DNA of 64,000 nt from Cobetia crustatorum (GTDB lineage Bacteria > Pseudomonadota > Gammaproteobacteria > Pseudomonadales > Halomonadaceae). How positions within the stretch are numbered: position 1 is the stretch's first letter; the number at the start of each line of letters is the position of its first letter. The notes under the pieces are model-generated. The model was not told the origin of the DNA and searched no databases. It saw only the letters and a program-made list of their open reading frames with translations. Shown here one piece after another: positions 17,332-26,976 of the stretch. The stretch spans positions 1 through 64,000 of the forward strand of contig NZ_JEMF01000097.1 of NCBI RefSeq assembly GCF_000591415.1, in the 5' to 3' direction. The position numbers and the translations under genes were made by a program.

Positions 17332-18024
17332 ATGCTGAGTGCCCTGGAATGGGAAGCCCTGAGTCTGAGCCTCAAGGTGGCTTGCGTGGCCGTCGGTGTG
17401 AGCCTGATTCCCGGCTTTGCCGCCGCCTGGTGGCTGGCGCGCCGTGACTTTCGTGGCAAGGCGCTGGTCGATGGTCTGTTGCATCTGCCGCTGGTATTGC
17501 CACCGGTGGTGGTCGGCTATCTGCTGCTGATCACCTTCGGGCGCAACGGTGCCATTGGCCAGTGGCTGGCCAAGATAGACATCGTGCTGCCTTTCACCTG
17601 GCAGGGGGCTGCCGTAGCCGCTGCCGTGATGGCATTTCCGCTGATGGTGCGCGCCATGCGCCTGTCACTGGAGGCGATTGATCCCGGGCTTGAGGCTGCC
17701 GCCCGCACGCTGGGCGCCAATCCGCTGCGTGTGCTACTGACCGTGACGCTGCCGTTGTCACTGCCGGGCATTCTCGCGGGGGGCACTCTGGCCTTCGCGC
17801 GTGCGTTGTCAGAATTCGGCGCCACCATCACCTTCGCAGCCAACATTCCCGGTGAGACTCGCACCTTGCCATTGGCGCTCTATACCTTGATCCAGACGCC
17901 GGGGCAGGAGAATGCGGCTGCCCGGCTGTGCGCCATCGCCGTGGTGATCGCGATGATTTCACTGCTGGCATCTGAATGGCTGGCGCGGCGTGCGCGGATG
18001 CGCATGGAGGGGCGTGATGCTTGA
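17332..18024 (+). CDS. modB: Molybdate ABC transporter permease
   Basis: A 230-residue inner-membrane permease with about five spans. The coupling-loop motif EAAARTLGANPLRVLLTVTL and the family segments LPLVLPPVVVGYLLL and ARALSEFGATITFAANIPGE are present. GAGGAGAG precedes the ATG at 17332. It overlaps modC by eight bases, as is normal for modBC, and the modC product supplies the ATPase. Confidence 0.93.
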   Translation: MLSALEWEALSLSLKVACVAVGVSLIPGFAAAWWLARRDFRGKALVDGLLHLPLVLPPVVVGYLLLITFGRNGAIGQWLAKIDIVLPFTWQGAAVAAAVMAFPLMVRAMRLSLEAIDPGLEAAARTLGANPLRVLLTVTLPLSLPGILAGGTLAFARALSEFGATITFAANIPGETRTLPLALYTLIQTPGQENAAARLCAIAVVIAMISLLASEWLARRARMRMEGRDA

Positions 18025-19255
18025 TTTCCACCTCAATCGCTTGCAGGGCACCTTCCAGCTGGACGCTACGCTCAAGGTGCCTGCGCGCGGCGTTACCGCA
18101 CTGTTTGGGCGCTCTGGCAGTGGCAAGACCAGTATCCTGAGGCTGATCGCCGGACTGGAACGTCTGGATCACGGTCACCTGCGGCTGGCCGGTGAATGTC
18201 TGGCGGGGGGCGAAGACAATGTCTTCGTCCCCGCACATCGGCGTCAGCTAGGCGTGGTTTTCCAGGAGCCGCGCCTCTTCCCCCATTACACCGTGCGCGG
18301 CAATCTTTGCTATGGCATGCCGCGCGCGCTCACGCCCGGCAAGCGCCAGGAAAATCGCAATCGCCTGCACGAAATGGTGGCGCTGCTGGGAATAGAGGAC
18401 CTGCTTGCGCGCATGCCAGGACAGCTGTCGGGAGGCGAGGCACGCCGTGTCGCCATTGGTCGTGCGCTGTTGTCGCGCCCGCGGATGCTGTTGCTCGATG
18501 AGCCGTTGACTGGGCTTGACGGTGCCCGCAAGCAGGAGCTGCTGCAGTACATCAGTCGGCTGGCACGTGAGATCGAGATTCCGATCCTGTTTGTCAGCCA
18601 TGATACCCGCGAGCTGTTTGCGGTGGCAGACAGGCTGGCGCTGGTGGATAACGGCCGTATCACGGCCAGTGGTGAGATCGGTGACATGCTGTCACGGCTG
18701 GATCTGGCGCCTCAGACCGGCCGTTATGAGGCAGGATCACTGCTCAGTGCTGAAGTGTTGTCTCACGATGATGACTGGCAGCTGACGCGGCTTGGATTGG
18801 GGGCCGGGCTCAGCCTGCAGCTGGCGCGACTGGCAATGCCGGTCGGGCGGCGAGTACGCCTGCGCCTGCGTGCGCGTGATATCAGCATCGCGCTCAAGAC
18901 TCCTGAACACACCAGCCTGCGCAATGTGTTGCCCGCGGTGATTCACGAGATAGAAACCGAGCGCGGCCATGCGAGTGCCGAGCTGGTGCTGGGGATTGCT
19001 GGCCAGCGTGTGCGGGCCCGCGTGGACCGGCTGGTCTGTCAGGAGTTGGGGCTAAAGGTCGGGCTGGGCATCAAGGCACTGATCTCCAGTGTCGCGTTGT
19101 CCGGGCCTGACGTGATCAGTCTGGATGCGTCTGCTGATGCGCCGGAGCCGTCTTCCGGCTCTGCTGCTCAGGCCGTTTCCAACACCGCATCTGACTCCAG
19201 TACTGACTCATCCTTGGCTGCAAAGCCTTCTGCGCCAGATACAAAAAACCGCTGA
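18017..19255 (+). CDS. modC: Molybdate ABC transporter ATP-binding protein with extended C-terminal tail
   Basis: A 412-residue ATPase with Walker A GRSGSGKTS (about residues 31-39), signature LSGGEARR, Walker B MLLLDEPLTGLD, and a C-terminal Mop/TOBE-type molybdate-sensing region around 290-365. The start at 18017 lies inside the modB 3' end. Most ModC proteins have about 350-365 residues; here a tail of about 45 residues rich in Ser, Ala, Asp and Thr (from about SADAPEPSSGSAAQ) extends beyond the fold. The tail is low-complexity and probably disordered; its role is unknown. The MOSC gene follows after 71 bases. Confidence 0.92.
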   Translation: MLDFHLNRLQGTFQLDATLKVPARGVTALFGRSGSGKTSILRLIAGLERLDHGHLRLAGECLAGGEDNVFVPAHRRQLGVVFQEPRLFPHYTVRGNLCYGMPRALTPGKRQENRNRLHEMVALLGIEDLLARMPGQLSGGEARRVAIGRALLSRPRMLLLDEPLTGLDGARKQELLQYISRLAREIEIPILFVSHDTRELFAVADRLALVDNGRITASGEIGDMLSRLDLAPQTGRYEAGSLLSAEVLSHDDDWQLTRLGLGAGLSLQLARLAMPVGRRVRLRLRARDISIALKTPEHTSLRNVLPAVIHEIETERGHASAELVLGIAGQRVRARVDRLVCQELGLKVGLGIKALISSVALSGPDVISLDASADAPEPSSGSAAQAVSNTASDSSTDSSLAAKPSAPDTKNR

Positions 19256-19326
19256 GGCGGACGGCGTGTCGGACGATCATCTTTCTGGCATGCTTCGGCA
19301 GACCCTCTCTTACAAGGAAGATCTCC

Positions 19327-20139
19327 ATGCGATTGACCCATCTGTGGCGCTATCCGATGAAGTCCGGTGCTGGTGAGGCACTCGCGTCGGCCGTGGTTGG
19401 TGAAGAAGGGCTGGAGCAAGACCGTCGCTTCGTCGTGGTCGCCGCACGGGGCAAGTTCGTGACGGCACGCACGCATCCGCAACTGCAGCGCCTGAGCCTT
19501 CGTGAGCAAGCGGCAGGGCACTGGCAGCTCGCGCACCTCGATCGTCCCGAATATGGCGAGATAGCCTTCGCGACAGACCTTCAGGCTGAGCGTCTCGATA
19601 TCCAGGTATGGGCAGATCAGTTCACGGCATTGAGTGTCAGTGATGAGGCGGATGCCTGGTTGAGCGAGCAGGTGGGCATGCCCGTGAGATTGCTCTGGCT
19701 GGGTGAGCAATCCACTCGCTACCGTGAGGTGATTGACCAGCGTGTCAGCGCGGCTGATGCCTTCCCGTTGTTGCTGGCCAGTGAATCGTCGCTGGCAGCG
19801 CTGAATACTGACACGCCAACGGCCGATCATGGCATGAACCAGTTCCGGCCCAATCTGGTGATCAGCGGTGCTGAGGCCTGGGCAGAAGACCACTGGAAGG
19901 AAGTGCGGATTGGCGACGTGCGCTTCCGACTGGTGTCATCCTGCACGCGGTGCGCGATGGTCAATGTAGACCCTGCTACCGGCCTCAAGCGTGACGACAA
20001 GGAACCGCTGACGACACTGGCGCGTGTGCGTCGTTTCGAGGATGGTCAGGTGCACTTCGGTTATAACCTGGTCGCGCTGGACCCCACAGAGGGCCGCAAC
20101 ACGCTGCACGTTGGTGATGACGTGGAAGTGATGGCCTAG
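19327..20139 (+). CDS. MOSC domain-containing protein (YcbX-like)
   Basis: A 270-residue MOSC protein with the N-terminal beta-barrel domain of the YcbX/mARC branch (LWRYPMKSGAGEAL, EEGLEQDRRFVVV) and the C-terminal MOSC domain holding MNQFRPNLVISGAEAWAEDH and the conserved Cys motif SSCTRCAMVNVD, where the single Cys would coordinate the molybdenum cofactor. YcbX-type proteins detoxify N-hydroxylated compounds. The gene follows modABC in the same direction, so molybdate uptake and a molybdoenzyme may be co-expressed. Length is shorter than E. coli YcbX, which has an extra ferredoxin domain; the redox partner must be separate. Confidence 0.88.
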   Translation: MRLTHLWRYPMKSGAGEALASAVVGEEGLEQDRRFVVVAARGKFVTARTHPQLQRLSLREQAAGHWQLAHLDRPEYGEIAFATDLQAERLDIQVWADQFTALSVSDEADAWLSEQVGMPVRLLWLGEQSTRYREVIDQRVSAADAFPLLLASESSLAALNTDTPTADHGMNQFRPNLVISGAEAWAEDHWKEVRIGDVRFRLVSSCTRCAMVNVDPATGLKRDDKEPLTTLARVRRFEDGQVHFGYNLVALDPTEGRNTLHVGDDVEVMA

Positions 20140-20165
20140 CAGGCCCCTGTACGCTGAACATGCAA

Positions 20166-20200
20166 ACGCCCGTCATCGTGAGGTGATGGGCATTTTTTTT
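20166..20200 (+). terminator. Terminator after modABC-MOSC
   Basis: An imperfect stem of 8-9 bp between GCCCGTCATC and GTGATGGGC is followed by an uninterrupted run of eight T residues, 27 bases after the MOSC stop codon. Confidence 0.85.
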
Positions 20201-20237
20201 GTGCATGGCTCAGACAGAATGGCCAAGAAGGAGTGCT

Positions 20238-21251
20238 TCAGGCAGGCGGCCCGAATAGTGCCGGTTCACCGTGGGCTTCGCGCCAGACGTCCAATGCCGC
20301 GCGGTGCAGCTGGCTATGGCGCCAGGCGAGCGCCTCGATATCGCGGTCGTAGCCGCCACCAATCACGCAAGCCACGGCAGCACCGGTGGCGCGACAGCGC
20401 TCGATGACGTGGCGTTCGCGTCGATAAAGACCAGCATCCGTCAGTTCCAGATGGCCAAGGCGGTCGGCCGCATGAGGGTCGACACCCGCATCGAAGATCA
20501 CCAGCTCAGGGCGTACGCGAGCCAGCACCTCCTCCAGCGTACGTGCCAGTACCTCCAGATAGGCCTCATCTCCCATGCCTTTCGGCAGAGGTACATCCAG
20601 GTCACTCTTCTGCTTGCGTGCCGGGAAGTTGCTGCCGGCGTGCAGCGACAGCGTGAACACACGCGGCTCGTCAGCAAAGATCAGCGCCGTACCGTCCCCC
20701 TGATGCACATCGAGATCGACCACCAGTACCTGGCGCACTCCTTCATCGAGCGCCTGGCGTGCTGCTACGCCAATGTCATTGAGCAGGCAATACCCGCTGG
20801 CTGCTTCAGGATGTGCGTGATGCGTGCCACCGGCCGTGTTGCAGGCCAGCCCACGCGCGAGCGCTTCACGTACGGTGGCCAGCGTACCGCCGACGGCCAG
20901 CACGCTACGTTCACGCAGTGCCTCATTCCACACGAAGCCACTGCGGCGCTGGGCCTGTGTACTCAGCGTGCCGGTCAGGAATTCGTGCACGTAGCGACGG
21001 GTATGCACCTGTAGCAGGTCATCCTCATCAGCCGGCTCTGGTGTCACCCACTCTACGGCCTGCGGGTATCCGGCCAGCTGGTGATCCAGCTGGCGCTTGA
21101 GCACGCTGAACTTGTCCATCGGGAAGGGATGCTTTTCCGGCAGTGGAATCCGGTAACCGGGATGATGAATCAGCGCCAGTGGCGGGCAGCCTGCCACGTC
21201 TGGAAACGACGCCGAGCGTGGTGTCAGGCAAGGCTGGGGAGTCGTGGTCAT
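20238..21251 (-). CDS. Histone deacetylase family protein (acetylpolyamine/acetoin-type hydrolase)
   Basis: A 337-residue zinc hydrolase of the HDAC superfamily. The active site is clear: GGTHHAHPEAASGYC with the tandem His pair and Asn in LNDI, the zinc-binding DLDVHQGDG, and DAGVDPHAADRLG; the catalytic Tyr equivalent is in IGGGYD. Bacterial members remove acetyl groups from small amines or lysines; the substrate here is unknown. It lies 63 bases downstream of the PhoD-like gene on the same strand and may be co-transcribed with it. Confidence 0.87.
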   Translation of the reverse strand: MTTTPQPCLTPRSASFPDVAGCPPLALIHHPGYRIPLPEKHPFPMDKFSVLKRQLDHQLAGYPQAVEWVTPEPADEDDLLQVHTRRYVHEFLTGTLSTQAQRRSGFVWNEALRERSVLAVGGTLATVREALARGLACNTAGGTHHAHPEAASGYCLLNDIGVAARQALDEGVRQVLVVDLDVHQGDGTALIFADEPRVFTLSLHAGSNFPARKQKSDLDVPLPKGMGDEAYLEVLARTLEEVLARVRPELVIFDAGVDPHAADRLGHLELTDAGLYRRERHVIERCRATGAAVACVIGGGYDRDIEALAWRHSQLHRAALDVWREAHGEPALFGPPA

Positions 21252-21314
21252 TCAGATCTCTCGCAGTCGGGCAGTAAAAGTTGGCCAGTGAGACGTTGAT
21301 CATTGCAGGATGGA

Positions 21315-23459
21315 TCAGCGCCGTGCGAGGAAGTGAATTTCCTCACCGCTGGTCGTGAGCTGGCGGATCGCCGTTGGCCGTCCGTCGGCGTCGAGATCCA
21401 CCAGCCCGATACCGCAGGCATTCAGCAGTCTCTCACCGTGACTGGCGGCATCATGACGACGTGGCGTGATTCGCATGTTGCGCCGCCGCGTCAGCAGATT
21501 GAGGGGAGAGCGGGGCGCATACAGCCAGCGGTTGAGGCGATCGAGCACGTCGAGCAGGCCAACGGGAAAGCGATTTCGGATGCCGCTGCTGGTGATCTGC
21601 CAGACGTGCGGGCTCGAACGACGATGCTTGAGGCGCACGTCGTAGGCGAAGGAGTAATGCACATCGCCGGAGAGAATCACGAAGTGCTGCGGCGTGCGTG
21701 AATGGCGGAAGATGTTGAGCATCACGCTGGCCGCACCTCGGTGCGCCATCCAGTTCTCGGCATCGACCATCAGTGGCTTGCCAGCGAGCGTGAACAGTTT
21801 CTGGATGGATTCGATCAACTTGACGCCGAACATGGGCGCCGCTGACACCAGTACCACGGCACGATGTTCCACCAGGCGTTGTTGCAGGTCGCACAGTGCC
21901 TCCCAGTCCATCAGTCCGGATGGATTGGCGAGGTTGCGCTCGCTGCGCCAGCGACGGGTGCGAGTGTCCGCCACTATCAGCGCGGGCGTGGTATCCAACT
22001 GATAGTCCCAGCGCTCACAGCGCTCCAGCTTCGTGATCAGCGCATCCTGACGGTCTGCATCGAAATGATGTTCCTCTGTCGAGCCGATGGCAGATGTTGA
22101 CGGTGTCAGAGCGTACTCCGCCGGCGTGAGCAAGGCGTCGTTAAACAGTGCCGTCGCCTCCTCCAGCAGGTCACGCAAGGGTTCAGGGCCGTTACCCGCC
22201 CCCTGACACAGCAGATAGCCGGTGAGGGCGTTGCCGATGATACGCCGCGAGAAAGGATGGCCATAGGCGGCTTCTTCCCAAGCGGCGCTGAGATTCCAGT
22301 CATCGGTCACGTCGTGATCATCGAAGATCATCAGGCTGGGGACATTGGCCAGCAGGCGACGCACCTGACCAAGTCCGGCGCGGAAGCGCCGCAGATGGCT
22401 GGCCTCCTGCGCATGTCGCTGACGGGTGGCCTCGGCGTGACTTTCCAGTGCCTTCGGGTCTTCCAGTTCGATGCTCAATGCCTTCCACGGCACGTCAGAC
22501 CACACCAGCAGGTACATGGCGATCATTTCCGACAGGCCAATCAGGTGATTGTCAGCACCGGTAGAGGTGAAGATGGGCTTGCGCTTGGCACCGAAGAAGC
22601 TGGCGGCCAGCCCCTCGTTGGCAGGCATGTCGGGCAGCAACTGCGGACGGTGGTAGAGGTGCGAGGGATGCTGGCGCAGCTCACGAGTATCCGACACTTC
22701 GGCGCCCATCAGCGTCTCTTCTGGCAGGCCGAGCCCGGCAATCAGCTGGTCGATGGCGCCCAGCATCGGGCCGGCGACATCGTCGGCATAGATCTGATCC
22801 CCCGTGAAGAGCATCACCTCTGGCCATTCGCGAGTGTCATCGCGGCGCTTGGCCAGCCAGTTATCCAGTGCCACCAAGCCATCGCCTGCCGGGCCATCGA
22901 CGCTTTCGGACTCATTGCCGGGGGTATCAGGATGGCCATTGTCCGTCTGCTGGCGAGCTTTTTTCTCGGTCAGGCCATGATGTGGCTTGCGGCAGCTGCC
23001 ATGTGCAATGCGTGACAGTGTGGCTGGCAGTCGAAAGCGTGGCAGCGGCTCGCCGGGGTAGCAGATATCGGGCCCCCAGTCGGCGATGCCGTGCCAATCG
23101 AGCGTTGTTGAGACGGTATCCGATGCGCGCTCGGCCAATGCCAGTTCGTAGGCGATGGCCGTGTCTACTGGCAAGGGAGTGGCAGGGTGCGCTTCGATCA
23201 GCATCAGCCAGGCATGTGCCCCAAGCGGCATCGCTAGATGCTCTGTCAGCGTGCAGCTCGCATGCCTGGGGAGATGATTTCCCCCCAGGTGCAGTGGCTC
23301 ATCGTCATGTTCGGGCAATAGCCAGACGCGCGCTTGTTGTGGGCGTGATGTCACCAGCCAGAGCATGACCCCTTCAGGTGTGACACGCCGCAGTATTGGT
23401 CCAGCCAGTACACGGGGCAGGGTGTCTTTTGTCTCGAGAGGAGTGTAAGAATCAGGCAT
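21315..23459 (-). CDS. PhoD-like metallophosphatase family protein
   Basis: A large hydrolase of about 714 residues from the chosen start. The PhoD-like metallophosphatase core begins with IAHGSCRKPHHG and contains VMLFTGDQIYADDVAGPMLG, MIFDDHDVTDDWNLS and FVILSGDVHYSFAYDV, which are metal-ligand motifs; the arrangement ISDDHDxTDDW is typical of the intracellular PhoD-like subgroup. No signal peptide or Tat motif is seen. The start is uncertain: in-frame ATGs at 23618, 23522 and 23459 all lack a convincing ribosome binding site; 23459 gives the N terminus MPDSYTPLETKD just before conserved sequence. Substrate unknown, probably a phosphodiester or phospholipid. Confidence 0.78.
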   Translation of the reverse strand: MPDSYTPLETKDTLPRVLAGPILRRVTPEGVMLWLVTSRPQQARVWLLPEHDDEPLHLGGNHLPRHASCTLTEHLAMPLGAHAWLMLIEAHPATPLPVDTAIAYELALAERASDTVSTTLDWHGIADWGPDICYPGEPLPRFRLPATLSRIAHGSCRKPHHGLTEKKARQQTDNGHPDTPGNESESVDGPAGDGLVALDNWLAKRRDDTREWPEVMLFTGDQIYADDVAGPMLGAIDQLIAGLGLPEETLMGAEVSDTRELRQHPSHLYHRPQLLPDMPANEGLAASFFGAKRKPIFTSTGADNHLIGLSEMIAMYLLVWSDVPWKALSIELEDPKALESHAEATRQRHAQEASHLRRFRAGLGQVRRLLANVPSLMIFDDHDVTDDWNLSAAWEEAAYGHPFSRRIIGNALTGYLLCQGAGNGPEPLRDLLEEATALFNDALLTPAEYALTPSTSAIGSTEEHHFDADRQDALITKLERCERWDYQLDTTPALIVADTRTRRWRSERNLANPSGLMDWEALCDLQQRLVEHRAVVLVSAAPMFGVKLIESIQKLFTLAGKPLMVDAENWMAHRGAASVMLNIFRHSRTPQHFVILSGDVHYSFAYDVRLKHRRSSPHVWQITSSGIRNRFPVGLLDVLDRLNRWLYAPRSPLNLLTRRRNMRITPRRHDAASHGERLLNACGIGLVDLDADGRPTAIRQLTTSGEEIHFLARR

Positions 23460-23699
23460 TGATGAAACGGACTCGGCTGATGGCAAGGGTAAGCACGACG
23501 ATAGTGGGGGAGTTAGAGACATGGACAGCGTGAGCGAGCATGAGTGCAATGTGCTATCAGCATCAGAAGATTGACGAGAAGGTGCTGGCGAATCTTCTTT
23601 TACTGCTTCGCGGCACATACTCGCAACATGCAGGCCTGCTAGCGTAAAGTTGGCGCAGCATGCGGGCTTGGCGTTCGCAGAATAGCATGGGAAAAAGGC

Positions 23700-24338
23700 A
23701 TGAATGAGCAGTCGACAGGTTACCCGCCACTAGCGTGGAGCGAGTTTGTTCAAGGCTGTCTGCGCCAGACATGCGTATGGCGTGTTTTCACATTCGGGAT
23801 GGTCATGCTGGCCGGGATGATAAGTCAGACAGCTGCTGCCGAGACGACCTTCATGCCCGGTGAGCGCCACTCTCTTGCGGGTAATGATTGTTTGCCGGCT
23901 CCCAAGGGGGCCGTCGTACTGACAATCAAAGGCGCCGTTATTTGTGGCAATGCCGGGACTGTTGACTTGCCCCAGGCACATTTCGACATGGACATGCTGG
24001 ATGCCTTGCCATCTCGCGTGATGGCCACTCACACTCCCTGGACACAGGGACGTGTCACTTTCACTGGCCCATTGGTACGTGAGTTGATTCACCGTGTGGC
24101 CGGTAACGTCACCTTGCTGACTGTCAGTGCACTCAATGATTTTTCCGCCGATATTCCGATCAGTGATATTGAAGACTATGACGTCTTGCTCGCCACGCAG
24201 CGTGATGGTCAGCGCATGGCAGTGCGTGATCTCGGCCCGCTGTTCATTCTTTATCCTTTCGATGCTCACCCTGAACTGCTCAATGAGCAGGTGCGCTTCC
24301 GTAGTGTTTGGCAGGTCAATGAGTTAAGTCTCAAATGA
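23700..24338 (+). CDS. Periplasmic molybdopterin-binding-fold protein, possible sensor partner of the kinase
   Basis: A 212-residue exported protein. A long N-terminal stretch (about residues 1-47, ending SQTAAAET) looks like a signal peptide with extended n-region. The mature part resembles the oxidoreductase molybdopterin-binding fold: LTIKGAVICGN, HTPWTQGRVTFTGPLVRELI, DFSADIPISDIEDYDVLLA and RDLGPLFILYPFD. It is much shorter than sulfite-oxidase-type enzymes and lacks an obvious Cys at the molybdenum-ligand position, so it may bind a ligand without catalysis. The hybrid kinase gene follows 116 bases downstream in the same direction. GGGA precedes the ATG at 23700. Family assignment is by eye and moderate. 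Confidence 0.68.
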   Translation: MNEQSTGYPPLAWSEFVQGCLRQTCVWRVFTFGMVMLAGMISQTAAAETTFMPGERHSLAGNDCLPAPKGAVVLTIKGAVICGNAGTVDLPQAHFDMDMLDALPSRVMATHTPWTQGRVTFTGPLVRELIHRVAGNVTLLTVSALNDFSADIPISDIEDYDVLLATQRDGQRMAVRDLGPLFILYPFDAHPELLNEQVRFRSVWQVNELSLK

Positions 24339-24454
24339 GAGCACTAGAGCCTCTTTTCCATTCGATGCCATTTCCCTTCAGCACTCCGCCGCAAGACGCT
24401 GCAGTGTTGTCGCAGGCGTGCTTGTCAGCTAGCCCTTGAACCGGGAGTCATGCA

Positions 24455-26935
24455 GTGAAGCGGCAGCCGGACTCATCATTACCTTTACCTGATCAGCAAA
24501 AGGAGGCGTCACATACCGCGTCATCACCTGATGCCACGGATGTCTTGACGTCTCCTGCCCCCGCGCGCTGGCCCCTCTGGCTGGGCATGGCCATCAGCAT
24601 TGCCTTCCTGCTGGCCGCGTTGGGGGTGGGCAGCATCATCTTGCATAACCAGGTGCGGCTGGAAGATCGCACGCGCGATGACGCCGTCTGGACCATCTAC
24701 AAGCTGGATCGGGAAGCCATGAGTCTGGCATCGACGATATCCCGTTATCCTCGCGCCACGGAGCCTGAGCGTACGTTGATCTGGCAGCAGGTATTACAGA
24801 CCTACGAGCTGCTCTACAGTCGCACCTATATTTTCCGACGCGGTGACTTCCAGCGCCATCTACTGACGTTACCGGCGGTGCCGCTATTGGCCGACGAGGT
24901 GATGAGCCAGATCGATTATATCGATACGCGGCTGGCCCCTTGGCGTGGTGCTGATGCCGAGCCCGATACGGCCAGCGTCAAGGACTTGCAGGTACTAAGC
25001 GATGCTGTCAGCCGTTCCACTCAATCCCTCCTGCTGCGCGTGCGAGCGCGATTGGCTGAGGAGCTGACTGCCGAGCGCCATGAGCGTGACCAGCTTATCC
25101 GATTGATGTTGCTATTGCTGGGCCTGATGCTGCTGGCTACGTTGATGGTCAGTCGGCAGGTCTGGTTGCAGGCGCGTGGACGTGAGGAGTCTCGCCAACA
25201 GTTGTTGATGCTGTCTTCTGCTCTCAAGCACGAAGCGGCGCGCGCCGAGCAGGCCAGTCGTGCCAAATCAGATTTCCTGGCCACCATGAGTCATGAGATT
25301 CGCACACCTCTCAATGGGGTGATCGGCATGAGTGAGCTGTTGCTTGCCGAGCCGTTGCAACCCAGTGCGCGTCGTTACGCTACTAGCTTGCGTGATAGTG
25401 GTGAAGTCTTGATGGGGCTGGTCGATGACGTGCTGGATTTCTCCAAGATTGAAGCCGGCAAGCTGAGTATCGAGCGACGGCCATTTGATCTCCACCTGGC
25501 GATCAATGGCGTGATTGATCTGCTGCTACCGCAGATGGATGACACGCGAGTGGTCTTTGTTGATCGTCGTTCTCCTCTGCTGCCAGAGCACGTGATGGGT
25601 GACTCGGTGCGTCTGCGCCAGGTATTGCTCAATCTGCTCTCGAATGCCTTCAAGTTTACCGAGCAAGGCCAGGTCAGCCTGAAGATCGAGGCATTGCCTG
25701 CGGGTCGTATTCGCTTTGAGGTGAATGATACGGGCATCGGTATCAGTGATGAGCAAGCCATTCATCTGTTTGAGCCCTTCACGCAGGGTGACTTGTCGAC
25801 GGCACGACGCTTTGGCGGTACCGGGCTTGGGTTGTCAATTTCACGTCGATTGGTTGAGCTGATGGGAGGCCGGCTGGGCGTCAAGCGGCGCACTGGCAGA
25901 GGGGCTTGTTTCTGGTTCGAGCTACCGTTGACGCGGACGTCAAGTATTCTCAAGCAGCTGGATGATTCAAGCACGTTGTCGAGTAGTCACGGCGAGCAGG
26001 TGCTGGTAGTGGATGACAACCACATCAATCGCGAAGTGGCGCGTGCAATGCTCGCCGGATTGGGCTATTCGGTGGCTGCGGTTGATAGTGGAAAAGCGGC
26101 GTTGGCCTGGTACGCAAGCCACCCTGACGTCGTGTTGATATTGCTCGACCTGCGCATGCCCGAGCTGGATGGCTTTGCGGTCGCGCGTCGCTGGCGCGCA
26201 TTGGAGCGTAGCGAAGAACGCCCGCCTAGCTTGATTGTCGCCATGACGGCGAATGTCGAAGCAGGTGAGCGTGCCCGTTGTCTGGCCTCGGGTATGAACG
26301 ATTTCTTGTCCAAGCCCATGCGGCGTCAGCAGCTCGCCAACATGCTGGTACGTTGGCAGGCTGCTGGTAATGAGCCGGGAGTCTGGCGGGTTGAGCCATT
26401 CGAGACCGAACGTTATGCAGCAAGGTATTTCGAGAAAGAGGGCTTGGAAGCCTGGCGTTACGAGACAGGACACTGGGAGGAAGAGAGTTCGACAGTGGGT
26501 CGCTTTGAGAAAGGATTTCCGAGGGTAGAATCTTTTGAGAAAGCCTCACCCATCTTGAGCAAGGCCAAGACAGCGGCAGCGCCGTACACAGCCTTGCCGC
26601 ACCAGAGAAATATGAGCCCCTCACCTGCTGGGGGGCTGCATGATGAGCTGGATGCCGATAGCATCGCAGCGCTGGAAAAGGCCTTTAGCGAGCAGCTGGA
26701 TCAGCAAATAGGGCGACTCCGACGTGCACTGGATGGTATGGATCTCGCCCAGCTTCGTCATGAAGCACATTTGCTGAAAGGGAGTGCAGCCACCTTGGGT
26801 TACGGGCTTCTGAGCGATGCAGCCCAGCTATTGGAGCAGCAGCTCGCCGTGCATGCACCACGTACGCGTATCGAGGCTGCCGCCACTGCCTTGCTGGCCG
26901 AGATTCGTGATCACCGTGTGATGGACAATGCCTGA
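24455..26935 (+). CDS. Hybrid sensor histidine kinase with receiver and HPt domains
   Basis: An 826-residue inner-membrane phosphorelay kinase. A membrane span at about 43-65, a periplasmic domain of about 150 residues and a second span near 215-235 are followed by the HisKA domain with the phospho-His in [19 protein letters not shown], the ATPase domain ([23 protein letters not shown]), a receiver domain ([13 protein letters not shown]; phospho-Asp in [11 protein letters not shown]; Lys in FLSKPMRR), and a C-terminal HPt domain with [14 protein letters not shown]. Between receiver and HPt, about residues 640-728, lies an odd linker with repeated aromatic-Glu-Lys units (YFEKEG, RFEKGF, SFEKAS). 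Start is GTG with GGGAG seven bases before it. No cognate response regulator is adjacent. Confidence 0.87.
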   Translation: MKRQPDSSLPLPDQQKEASHTASSPDATDVLTSPAPARWPLWLGMAISIAFLLAALGVGSIILHNQVRLEDRTRDDAVWTIYKLDREAMSLASTISRYPRATEPERTLIWQQVLQTYELLYSRTYIFRRGDFQRHLLTLPAVPLLADEVMSQIDYIDTRLAPWRGADAEPDTASVKDLQVLSDAVSRSTQSLLLRVRARLAEELTAERHERDQLIRLMLLLLGLMLLATLMVSRQVWLQARGREESRQQLLMLSSALKHEAARAEQASRAKSDFLATMSHEIRTPLNGVIGMSELLLAEPLQPSARRYATSLRDSGEVLMGLVDDVLDFSKIEAGKLSIERRPFDLHLAINGVIDLLLPQMDDTRVVFVDRRSPLLPEHVMGDSVRLRQVLLNLLSNAFKFTEQGQVSLKIEALPAGRIRFEVNDTGIGISDEQAIHLFEPFTQGDLSTARRFGGTGLGLSISRRLVELMGGRLGVKRRTGRGACFWFELPLTRTSSILKQLDDSSTLSSSHGEQVLVVDDNHINREVARAMLAGLGYSVAAVDSGKAALAWYASHPDVVLILLDLRMPELDGFAVARRWRALERSEERPPSLIVAMTANVEAGERARCLASGMNDFLSKPMRRQQLANMLVRWQAAGNEPGVWRVEPFETERYAARYFEKEGLEAWRYETGHWEEESSTVGRFEKGFPRVESFEKASPILSKAKTAAAPYTALPHQRNMSPSPAGGLHDELDADSIAALEKAFSEQLDQQIGRLRRALDGMDLAQLRHEAHLLKGSAATLGYGLLSDAAQLLEQQLAVHAPRTRIEAAATALLAEIRDHRVMDNA

Positions 26936-26976
26936 TGCTCACTAACCCCTTGACGCGATTGGCGTTGGTGGCCTTG

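Noticed and set aside
21315-23618. PhoD-like gene starting at 23618
   Set aside because: The extra 53 residues are Ser/Pro-rich without conserved sequence or ribosome binding site; a start at 23459 fits better, though not firmly.
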